Assembly: GCA_964006375.1 (NCBI GenBank)
Contig: OZ023265.1
Span: forward strand, 161,770,118 to 161,834,117
Length of the DNA stretch: 64,000 nt
Direction of reading: 5' to 3'
Origin: Tillus elongatus
Lineage: Eukaryota; Arthropoda; Insecta; Coleoptera; Cleridae
The translations under genes were made by a program, and so were the position numbers. The notes under the pieces were generated by a model, which saw nothing but the letters and a program-made list of their open reading frames with translations, made no database searches and was not told the origin of the DNA. Below are positions 1 to 11,400 of this stretch, piece after piece. Every line of letters begins with the position of its first letter. Position 1 is the stretch's first letter.

Positions 1-1870
1 TTCCACATAGCTGTGATAATTTATTCGGGGCCCATGACTGGAGTACAAAGAAAATATTTGTATTTCTGCAGCCATAAACTTTTTAAACGGTATATTTGTT
101 TTCCTTCTTCAGGTCACGTCCGCGGTTTTGCCGCCCCGATAGCATTGCAACCTCTGGCTTATTGTACATGCCCTTAGTCTTTTTACTCCACTCATTCCAA
201 AATCACTGTGCCCTGAACTAGTCAGCACGGCGATTGGTAGGAAGAAGTTTTATATTGCTCTGTCTAAACTGACCGTATATCAGTTGTCTTCTGCGGTCCA
301 GAGCTTTACACTCGCACAAGATGTGCTGGGCTGATTCCTCCCCCTCGCCTCAGAGACTGCATGCGAGGTTCCCCTCGAACCGCCCCATTTTATGCAGGTG
401 TTTCTTGACAGCCATGTGGCCCCTCAAGAGACCTGTTATGTTTCTGAGCTGTCCTCTGCTAACATTTAGCAGCTCCACAGCTCTCTTTGAACTGGGTTCG
501 TCAATTATTGACTTCCCATGTCTGAGCCCTGGACAGTCTGCCTAGCACACCTTGTTTTGGTTTCTGACCCAGGACTTAATAGCTCCCCTGGCAGTGCTCC
601 TTGTAACCCCCAGAGCCGGTTCTGGTTCCATAAATGGTTCTTCTGACCCTCTCTTCGCGAGACTGTCAGCTTCTTCATTGCCTTTGACCCCCGAGTGACC
701 CGGCACCCAGATTAGGGTGACCTCATTCTGCCCAGCCAGGTCGCTCGTCTCGTCACGGCACTCACTCACCAACCAGGAATTTACCTGTGGGCTACTTAGG
801 GCCTTAAGGGCTGCCTGGCTGTATGTGGCTATGAGGATCCGCTTGTTGGTGTAGCCCCTCCTCTTGTTCTCCCACTCACAGTGCAGGATGGCGTACATTT
901 CGGCCTGAAAGACCGTTGCATGAGCTCCGAGGGAAATACTATGACTTACCCTTCGGTCCTTCCGAATAAACACCTACCCCCGTCCCACGCTCCCCGCCGT
1001 ATCCGTCCGTGAACCAGACGAGCGCGTCCCCTGGTATGGCCGGCGTCTTCTCCCGCCATGCCTCTCGGTCGGGGATTTCCACTGTAAAGTTATTTTCCCT
1101 GCAGATTCGGGGGGCTCGTGAAGTCTGACCTCATTTCAAGCATGGGCTCCTTCACGAACTCGAGTTTTAACAAAAAAATATCAATTTTCACCAAATCACC
1201 CCCTATTCATCTTCTACCCCCTGAAGCGATTTGAACCAAAAACAATCTGAACCGTTCGTTTGTCGGGTGCTCACTGTATACGAAATTTTAAGATGATGAT
1301 TCAGTTTCTTCGAAAGTTATTGCGCCTACTAACAGACAGATATACAGGCCGACAGACCAATTGACCGACCGACCCACAGATGAAAAAATTTCGTTCCAAA
1401 ATCAAGTTTTCTGTATGTTTTAAAACTTTTTACCCCGTTTTAGCAAAAAAAAAATTCGAAATTTCTGTCACCGATATTCCACCCCCACAAATTCAGTACC
1501 TAATTTAATTTCAGCACAGAATACCAGATGTTTGATGAAATTAAAAGTTATCTAATAAATAAACCCTAAAACGTTATTGTACTCAAGTGTTAATGAAAAA
1601 ATGTCAATTTTCACCAAATCACCCCCCATTTATCCCCTACCCTCTGGAGCGATTTTACCCGAATACAATCCGAACCGTTCGTTTGTCAGGTTCTAAGTGT
1701 GTAACAAATTTGAAGACGATATCTCAATTCCTTCTAAAGTTATCGTGGCTACAAACAGACATACAGACCGACAGACAAAACGTACCCAAATGATTTTTCT
1801 ATAGGTTTTGACCATTCTACGACATTTAAGCGAAAAAAAAATTTGAAGTTTTTGTCACCGATGCGATACA
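1..1870. repeat. Left arm of a long inverted repeat, split by an R1-like LINE
   Basis: Positions 1-97 plus 1158-1870 match the reverse complement of 5215-6050. The outer end TTCCACATAGCTGTGATAAT at position 1 recurs inverted at 6031-6050. Each arm holds two diverged subunits of roughly 370 bp, each with a 'caccaaatcacccccca' stretch, an 'acagacagacatacag' stretch and a 'gtcaccgat' stretch. No coding frame is visible. The arm may extend left of the window. The family was not identified; it resembles a dispersed insect repeat rather than a known transposon end. Confidence 0.7.
98..1157 (-). mobile_element. R1-like LINE, 5'-truncated copy (RNase H and C-terminal finger)
   Basis: The minus strand matches the same element as 51524-52894: RNase H followed by a C-terminal finger that starts CRLCGEG in the better copies. 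The reading frame 542-973 carries the RNase H middle. The motif that reads ATDSQAA in the other copy is ATYSQAA here, so a catalytic Asp is lost. Frameshifts separate the finger part (about 300-545) from the RNase H part. The 3' end is near 98 and the 5' truncation near 1157 ('ctccttcacgaa'). It sits inside the left arm of the inverted repeat, so it is younger than that repeat. No clear target-site duplication was found. It is a dead copy. Confidence 0.8.
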
Positions 1871-1984
1871 CTAGTATAACTTACTGCGTCCCAATTTCTT
1901 TTTATATCAGTTCACCTATTTGAAAGGTGCAAATGTGTGGTTAATTTTACTGTGCTCAAAAAAATTCAGAATCGTTTATAATAC

Positions 1985-2438
1985 CTGTATAGCTTCAAGC
2001 AACGTTTTGGGCAGTATTTCATCAATCGCACCCATATCTTTGGAAAATCTGTTCAGCACTCTCCCGCTAGGGTTGGTGTCAAAGAACCTCATCGGGGCTT
2101 CCAACAAGGCCTTAAACATCTTCTTGTGCAGGTTCTTTGAGGCGTTCATTGCTATCCTGAAGAAGAGGAACGACCTGAAAAGTGTAATAAATATGGCAGC
2201 TACAATGAGAGCTGTGTATATGTAGATTGCAACATTGGTCCTTATCAAGCTCTTAGCCTCGTTATCGACAATAACAGTTTCGGTAATAAGGTTATTTTGG
2301 ACTGTGTAAGTATAGTAAGGTGTTGCTGCTTCTTTCAGGTGAATGCCATCGCCGTAATATTCGATCCTCTCCAAAAAGGGTGTCTTTTCTGTGATAATCT
2401 CTGTGGTGTTTGAATGTCTTATGGCTTCTTGTTGGGTC
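1985..2438 (-). CDS. ABCC4-like exon: start of TMD2
   Basis: The acceptor is 'ttatttacag' just before the exon and the donor is 'gtatta' after CTATACAG. It begins by completing a Trp codon split by the intron (TG|G) and ends in phase 0. It encodes an extracellular loop with possible N-glycosylation (RHSNTTE), a membrane helix (YIYTALIVAAIFITLF), and the second-TMD landmark MRFFDTNPSGRVLNRFSKD. It is the last exon of this gene inside the window. Confidence 0.9.
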
Positions 2439-5400
2439 CTGTAAATAAGTGCGATATATCAGAACATCAATGACTTAGAGAGTTTATATGATATGATATG
2501 ACGATTAAGAAATCTTGAAGAAACTAGATCTTTGATATACTCACCAGATTGTTACCCAGTAATCAGCGGCACTGCAGGCGACCTGGCCTAGAATTAGAAT
2601 AACAACCAAAATTAGAAAGACGCACAAGTTTCCAGCAGCTGAGAAATAATCCGCCAGTGCTGTTGTGTTCGTTGGAATACGCTCTTCATCTACCCCCTTA
2701 CTTTCTTGCTCTTCTTCGTCGTAATAATCAGACTTGGTACTCTGTAAATTGTAATTGTCCATAAAGTGTTGACATTAAAATACAAATCATCAATTTTTAC
2801 AAATACTAAATTACAAACACCTAAAAAATATAGAATACAGAAGAAAATAAACGCAGCACCTAAGTTTAATAACTTCTATGTGCTCCGCATGAATAAGAAA
2901 ACACAATATATGCCAACAACAAAAAATAGAAACAAAACTAGTATAAAATAGGCTGTGTGACCATATCTTATATTACCCCATTCCCTCTCACTGACCCACC
3001 CCCCACAGTTCGCAGACATCTATCTCCGAATCCTCTCCTCCACCCATCCCAGCAATACAAGATTTTATCCTCACCCCTCTTTCTTTCCTACGTTTCCGTT
3101 ATATGCACATATGGAACACACAACTGCAAGAGCACGTTCCCACCTCTTGTTTCAGGGGATGAAATTGTTTCTGCCGCCATGGGCAAGGCTGGACTTTTTG
3201 CCCCGTTGTTTGCCGGCAATTCTACTCTCAACCGACCTCCAAATGTTCAACCACCAACAGTCCCCAATGTTGCGCATAAAATTACCGATATCATTTTCAA
3301 AACTAAAAAGGTACGAAATATGCTCTCTTCTTTTAATACCAGGAAAACCTCTGGCCTTGACGAGATCTCAGCAATTGTTCTCAAAAAATACGCACCATAA
3401 CTTGCTCCTGTCCTAACTCGTCTGTTTCAGACATCCTACAATAGAGGAATATTCCCTAGTAACTGGAAAACTGCTCGAGTACAACCCGTCCCCAAGAAAG
3501 GATCCAAAGCGCTTCCTAGCAACTACAGGATTGAAAAGTATATAAACACCGAATTACTAAAATTTCTTGAAAAATACAGTCTAATCCACGACAGGCAGTA
3601 TGGATTCCGTCAGCGCAGATCAACTGCCGACCTCCTTTCCTTTGTCACCCATTCTTGGAACAAGTCTATGGAACTACACGGTGAATCGCAGATCATCGCT
3701 CTAGACATAACCAAAGCATTCGCCCAGGTCTGGCACGCAGCGCTGCTTAATAAACTTCCAGCCTATGGCCTACCACCAAAACTCTGTGGCTGGGCAGCAA
3801 ATTTCCTCTCCAACCGGAGCATTTCTGTTGTCGTGGGTGGCCATTCCTCTAAACTGTATCCAATTAATGCAGGAGTCCCTCAAGGTTCAGCTTTAGCCCA
3901 TACATCCCCCTACATCCAACCCAGTTCACAGTTACACGGACGACAGCACCCTCCACTCAAATATACAATATTCTAAGCCTGTCTCTTTAGCCCAATTAGA
4001 TGAGGATCGCAGACTCATGGAGGGTTCTGTCTCTGTGGATCTCCAAAAAATATTAGACTGGGGAAGTAGAAATCTTGTACAATTCAACTCCATCAAATCT
4101 CAGTCTTGCTTTCTATCTCATAAGAGATACACCAGGCCTAGACCCATCACAATGAACAACCAAGTTATTCAAAGTAATGAGTCCTTTTCACTTGTTGGCA
4201 TTTCTGTGGATCGAAATCTCAATTGGCACCAACATGTCACATCAATTGCAAAAGCCGCTGCCAAGAAATTAGGTTTCCTCTTGCGGGCTCGCTAATACTT
4301 TTCACCAGCTAATCTCTATACCTTATATACTTCACAAATAAGACCAAACGTCGAATACTGCATCCACATCTGGGGTGTCGCTGCCGCTTCTACACTCGCT
4401 AGCCTGGACTCGATTCAGAAGAGAACTATGCGTCTCATCGGTGACCCTACCCTCACCCAAAGGCTGCCATCCCTTGCCCACCTACGTGCTGTTGGTGACC
4501 TCTCTCTCTCTCTCTCTCTTTTATAAATATCGGCAGGGACACTGCTCAGAGGAGCTTTCTTCCATAGTTCCTACACCTGCTGCCCCCAACCGATCTACCA
4601 GGGGAACAGAGCGAATGCACCCTTTTACTGTCCAGGTCACCAGACATAGACCATCTTGTTATGCCCGCTCTTTTGTCTCGAGGACTTCCAAATTATGGAA
4701 TTCCTTGCCGGCACATGTTTTTTGTTCTCCTCCGAACCTCCAAACCTTCAAGTCCAGAATTAACAAATTGCTTCTTTGCTCCTTGTCGACACCCACGGTA
4801 CGATAGTATTTAGGCTGTAAGCCCTCGTGGTGTGTTGTTGAAATAAAAAATAATAATAATGGAGGTATGAATGATGATATAAGTAGGCTGAACTTGAGAA
4901 CAGAGAGCAGATCAGCAAATTCTAAAAAACCAGAAGCACATTGTAACAATACCAGTATCCCGAGCAAAATAAGTTATACAGGGACCATACAAAATGATAA
5001 GTTAAGTAATAACTTAATTCAGGTAGATGATAACCATAGGCAAATAGGTAAGCAACCAATTTCACAAATAAAGAAAATCAGAAATCAATAACGAAAAAAA
5101 TTTCTCAACCAATAAGGTTTACAAGTCGGAAGTACATCCCGTAAATGTTGAAAATTAAATCGCGTCACCCTGGGTATAAAATTTTATTACTTCCACATCA
5201 ACCATACGTGTGGAAATATGGCATCGGTGAAAAAAATTTCAATTTTTTTTTGTTCAACTTCGTAATAAAATGTCAAAACATATAGAAAACATGATTTGGG
5301 AACAAAATTGTTTTATGTCTGTCGGTCTGTATGTCTGTCTATTTCTAGCCACGATAACTTTAGAACGAATTGAGATGTCGTCTTCAAATTTAGTATACAG

Positions 5401-8400
5401 TTAGCACTCTACAAACGAACGTTTCGAATTGTTTTTGGGTACAGTCGCTTTAGGGGGTAGTGGATGAATGGGGGGTGATTTGGTAAAACTTGACATTTTT
5501 TCGTTAACACTCGAGTAATATAACGTTTTAAGGTTTGTTTATTAGAAAACTTTCAATGTTATTCAACATGTGGTATTCCGTGCAGGAATTAAATTAGGGG
5601 TTGAATGTGTGGGGGTAGAATCGGTGGCATAAATGTCGACTTTTTTTGCTAAAACCGCATAAAAAGTCCCGAAACATATAGAAAACTTGATTCAGGAACG
5701 AAATTCGTTTGTCTGTCGGTCGATCTGTCGGCCAGTATGTCTGTCTGTTAATAGGCGTAATAACTTTCGAACGAATTGAGATATCATTTTCAAATTTGGT
5801 ATACAGTTAGCACCCGAAAAAGAACCGCTTCAAATTGTTTTTGGCAACATCGCTGTAGGGCGTACGGGATAAATGAGGGGTGACTTGGTGAAAATTGACA
5901 TTTTTTCGTTAAAATTCTAGTAATATAACGTTTCAGTAGTTTATGGTTACAGGAATGCGAATATTTTCTTTCCGATGAAGTCATGGACTCCTAATTCATA
6001 TCATGAGAATGTCTTTCTGAGGAGAGTGGATTATCACAGCTATGTGGAACTTATGATTCAATTTGCAGCACTAATTTTTGAAGATTTTTCCAAATCAGAA
6101 AATGAAAACTAACTCACCACCAACAATATTCTAAATACAATTCAACTTGATGCTTAGAAAGATATGGAATATTATTTTTTGAACATAAAGTTTTTATTTG
6201 TTAAAATAATCAAGTGGAAATAAGTTAAAAAATCTTAAATATGTAATCACTTTTCTAAGAAAATTATTTTCGATAATTTAAATTTGCACCTACAGAATTA
6301 AACAATTTCAAATGGTACTTAAAAATAAAACCAAACGAAAAAAAAATCAAAGTAACAAAATCACTGTCTTAAGACAGTTTTCATCCTAGACATAGCAATA
6401 TAAAAGATATCACAATTAGAAAAATTAGCATTATAATTATGCAACAATCTGTCTATGAAACTGTTACATCCATAGTTGGTCCTGTGTGTTCGCTCAAAAA
6501 AAAGCTGCTGTTGGCGAGTTGAGCGTGGTGGAACATGGAAAAGGACCAACTCGAGCAGATCATTACAGACAATGTGACCATTAATTAACTTATATATAAA
6601 CATCAATGATAGCTACGCATGTCGCGCTTTGAGACTGACCATACCACAAAGAAGCAATCTAACATCATACCCAATATCTTGGCAAGGAAAGTCATGCTTA
6701 TAAAGAAGGTACTTAACAAATTTGTTATGTACCCTTTCAATACGATTAATATGGCAAGCATAGGATAGAAACCATACAACACAATACTCAATCTTACTTC
6801 GAACCAAGGATGTATACAAACTAGTGATTGCGCTTGTGTCAGTCATATGTTTAGTATGTCTTTTAACAAACCTCAAAAGTCTGCAACATTTCACAACCAC
6901 AGCATCAATATGCAGATTAAATGATAAATCATTTTTGAAAATTACACCAAGATCTGCAACTGAAGTGATAACGTCCAACGCTGTGTTATAAATGGTATAG
7001 CTATGAACAATCCGATTCTGACCCCTAAAATAGGTCACAACCTTACATTTACCCACATTAAGCGACAACAAGTTTGAACTGCACTAGCGAGTCAAGTTGT
7101 CGAGATCATGTTGCAAAGTGTAAGATCGAATCCACGAAAGATAACAACCACAGATGCCCATTGCAAACAATTTTTGCAGAAGAAGGGTATGACACACACT
7201 GTCAAGCCTTTGATACATCAGTGTATACAACATCAACTTGTTTACCAGCCTCCAATGCATCCGTCACGTAAGATTTGAAAATGGCGAGATTAGTGACCGT
7301 TGACCTTCCACTACAGAAATCATGCTGCTCTCCAACAATACTGTGTTTCAAGGTATTGGAAATCTCATCCGCAATGATAGATTCAAATAGTTTCGGTATT
7401 ACAGGTTGAATTGAAACACCTCTATAATTGACAACTTGTGTCTTGTCACCTGATTTGTGAATGGGGATCAGAGTAGACAACTTCCAGAGTGAAGGGCAAA
7501 AACCAGCATTGAAAAACCTTTGAAAGCTACTACACAAATGGCCGCTCAAAGAGTGTCGACAATTTTTCAAGAATGAAGAAGGAATACCATCCAAACCAGC
7601 TCGTTTTTTGCCATCTAGTGAGTCAATGTTATCCTCGATTTCCTCAATTGTAAAAATATGCATAGAAAGGTTATGTGCAGACCGTATATTAGATACATCA
7701 CAAAAGTCAACATCAATGGATCATAACGTAATAATTATAGCATAACAAGCAGTATTTTTTCATTATTGCTAGTTTTTGCAAAATTTACAGTTGATTAATG
7801 TTTTACAAAATAACTTACCAAACTTGACAGTATTGATGGTCTTCTTTCAATATCCCTCTTCTCACCTTCAACAGTTTCATCTGCAGCTGCCAGCATCTTG
7901 GTAAAGTCCAAATCGCTGTTGCATAGCTCTTCAAAAGTACCTTGCGCTTCTATTTTGCCTTCATTTACAACCACAATCAAGTCTGCTTGCTTTAAGTACT
8001 GAAGTTGATGTGTTACCAAGATCCTCGTCTTCCCCTTCAAGTATTTTACTATACATTCCTGGAACAGATGCCTCCCAACGTGAGTATCAACAGCTGAGAG
8101 TGGATCGTCCAGCAAGTAAATGTCTGCACTACGATAGACAGCTCTCGCTAAATTAATCCTAGCTCTCTGACCTCCACTCAGAGAAACACCGCGTTCACCA
8201 ACCATGGTTTTGTCCCTCTGAGGAAACTGGTCGAAATCTTTGGAAAGTGCGCATGCTTTGATAACTTTTTTGTACAAACTTTTATCATAGGATTGTCCAA
8301 ACAGTATATTGTTGCGTACAGTGGATACGAAAAGCCATGGTTCTTGCGAGGAGTATGATATATCACCTCCAACTCTAATAGTACCAACGGTAGCTTTAAG

Positions 8401-11400
8401 TTCTCCCAACAGAAGTTGTAATATGGAACTTTTTCCTGCACCAACAGGTCCCACTATAGCACAGAGCATGCCTGGAGGAATATTTAAGTTAATATTCTCA
8501 AGGTTTGGGGTGCCATGTACCCAAGAAGCATCTATGCCGCTTAAAATTATCCCTTTCGCCAAATCTTGTTGAATTGAAGGTTCATCGATTTCTTCTAACA
8601 TCAGAAATTCCTGTAGTCTTCGGATAGCTACCAAAGTTTCTGCGCCATAAGTTATTGCCATGGGATACAAGATGGCCATGGTTAGTTGTAATAAATTGAA
8701 GAACTGTGCCATAGAAAATACTTTATCTGCTGTTATTACGTTGCCGAGTAAAACGTAACATATAACGGTGAAATATAATGCTGTTCTTTCCACGAAAACC
8801 ATGCAGCTTTGGTAGAAACCGCGAAGGTATGATGCTTTTATCAGAGAGTTTATCTCTTTTCTTCTGGCCATTTTGACGATCTGCTCGAAAGGTTTTTCCC
8901 AAGCGTACATCTTGATTACTTGGATACCAGCAACGATCTCACTCATCAGTTTTATACGGTGATCAGCTCTTTCGGCTACTTTTAAACGTAATTTTGATGC
9001 TACTTTGCTAAGATAGCCTGAAAATGATTAAATGATGATATCAAGATTTATTTACTTTAGTTACTTTAGGACTACACAAATTATTTCTAATGGCTGTATT
9101 TTCAAATTAATTTTAATCGAAACAAGATATACAGCTTAATTTTATTCATTATTGATATAAGCGGGTAAAACCTTTTTAACTCATAATACACATTTCTACC
9201 GTCTTTTTTTATTTCAACAACATACCACGAGGGCTCACAGCCTAAATACTATCGTATCGTGGGTGTCGACAAGGAGGAAAGAGGCAAGTTGTCTCTATTG
9301 TAAGATGTCTGAAACAGACGAGTCAGGACAGGAGCAAGTTCTGGTGCGCATTTTTTTGAGAACAATTGCTGGGATCTCGTCAAGGCGAGAGGCTTTCCTG
9401 GTATTAAGAGAAGAGAGCATCTTTCGTATCTTTTTAGTTTTGAAAATGATAACCGTCATTTTATGCGCGACATTGAGGACTGTTGGTGGTTGAACATTTG
9501 GAGGTGGGTTGAGAGTAGAATTGCCGGCGAACAACGAGGCAAAAAGTTCAGCCTTGCCCAGGGCGGTAGAAACAATTTCATCCCCTGAGACAAGAGGTGG
9601 GAACGTGCTCTTGCAGAAATTATTCTCAATAGATTTAGCAAGAGTCCAGAAGGGTTTGCTGCCCTTGGAGCTTAAGAGGACTTTGTTTTTGATGTGGTTA
9701 TTAAACGAGTTTTTTCCTCAGAAAGAATGCGGACATAGCGGTTTCTTGCGTCGTTAAATGTTTGACGGTTTTCTTGACTGGCATTGTGTAGAAGCGTTTT
9801 GTGAGCTTTGACCTTTTCAAGTCTGGTCATGTCACAAGATTTAGAGAACCAGGTCTTTTGAGTGGCTGAAGATGTTTTCTGTGTACGTGAAATAAATAAT
9901 TCCATACCAGCTTGGATAATTTCGGTGACGTTTTGTGAGATATCAGAGGGGTCAGTATGAGAGAATCAGACAGACGCCCATGGAAATGAGGAAAAGTAAT
10001 CTCGCATTTCGTCCCAGTTCGCGGTGTTGTAGTGCCAAACGAACGTGGGTGTAAGGTCTGTGTGACCTCGGGTTGCATTGCGCAGGAAGCGGTGACCATG
10101 CCATGGTATGAGCGACCGAGGGGGACGGTGACTGATATTTTATAGCATTCAGGATTTGTGGTAAGAAGGAAATCCAAGGAATTTGAGCTGTGTGTTGGGA
10201 TGCGAGGAAAGTAAGTAGGTTGCTGAACCACATTGGCTAAAGAGTTGCTGACTGCAAAGTCCTCCGCTGCTCTCCCTTGTGGATCGGTTTTTGACGATCC
10301 TAGCCATTCCTTATTATGGATATTGAAGTCACCAAGAATAGTGACCTTTAAGTTTAGCTTTATATCCATTTTTGCAGTCTTATGTGTAGGTAGCAAAAAA
10401 ACCTAAGATAACATGTTTGGTTCGCAGAAATCACAATGTCTTTTGGGTATAATAATAGTTATGTTGGAACCTGACCTTATTTTTATGAAATGCAATACAT
10501 ACTTTGTACTGGTATGGACAACATGGCCATAGAAACGACCCCGGCGAAAGCCGAATAACCAACTTCTTCCCATATGAAATATGTGAGAAGTGCTGTTTGT
10601 ATGGGCATTAACCAAATATAGTGTAAAGCCAAAGTAACCAGGTCAAAGCGACTCACATCGTTCGACAACAAATTGACCACCTGTCCACCGGATGTATCTC
10701 CCACTGACTTCTGGTTAAGTTTCAGAATCTGTAAAATAAATTTTAATAAGTTTTTTTATTACCGGATATATTGTATGTGAAATCTGAGAGAATATACCTA
10801 CCTTTCTGTAAATTAGTGTCGAACTTGCAATCCTTAGTCGCATTCCCACAGCTGATATCCAAAAGTTGACGTGATGATTCAGAAAAATGCTAACCAACGA
10901 CATACTGACCATCACTGACCCTGACAAGTACATCTTTATTTTCGTATCTTCAGCACCTGGTATCATAAATAAGTTTATCAAATATGCTAACACTAAAGGC
11001 TGACATGATCTGCAAAAAAGCAAATATTTTATTTTCGTATCTTCATCACCTAGTATTATAAATTAGTTAATCAAATATGCTAACACTAAAGGCTGACATA
11101 ATCTGCAACAAAACAAATGTTTATTAAGTAATTGCGAGGAAGCAAAAGCGCACGAATTTAAACAGATAAACTACCCTTTCTTATAAGCCGTTGCCTGATG
11201 ATATTTGAATCTGATTCATTTCTTCTTCTGCTTCACTAATAAACATCTTAGCTTGTACCTGGGGAATAGGTGCATCAAGTCATAGTGTTGAATGTTATCA
11301 TTTATGTGGCTGAAAGCTGGACATCGACTAAACAGAACATGAAGAAGATGAAGCTTTTGAAATATTGACACGGAGTAAAATGACACAAACAAGGTCCACC

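Noticed and set aside
8178..8572. Other-frame reading frames over NBD1 (8178-8444 minus, 8309-8572 plus)
   Set aside because: They lie inside the open, motif-complete NBD1 exon and have no support of their own.
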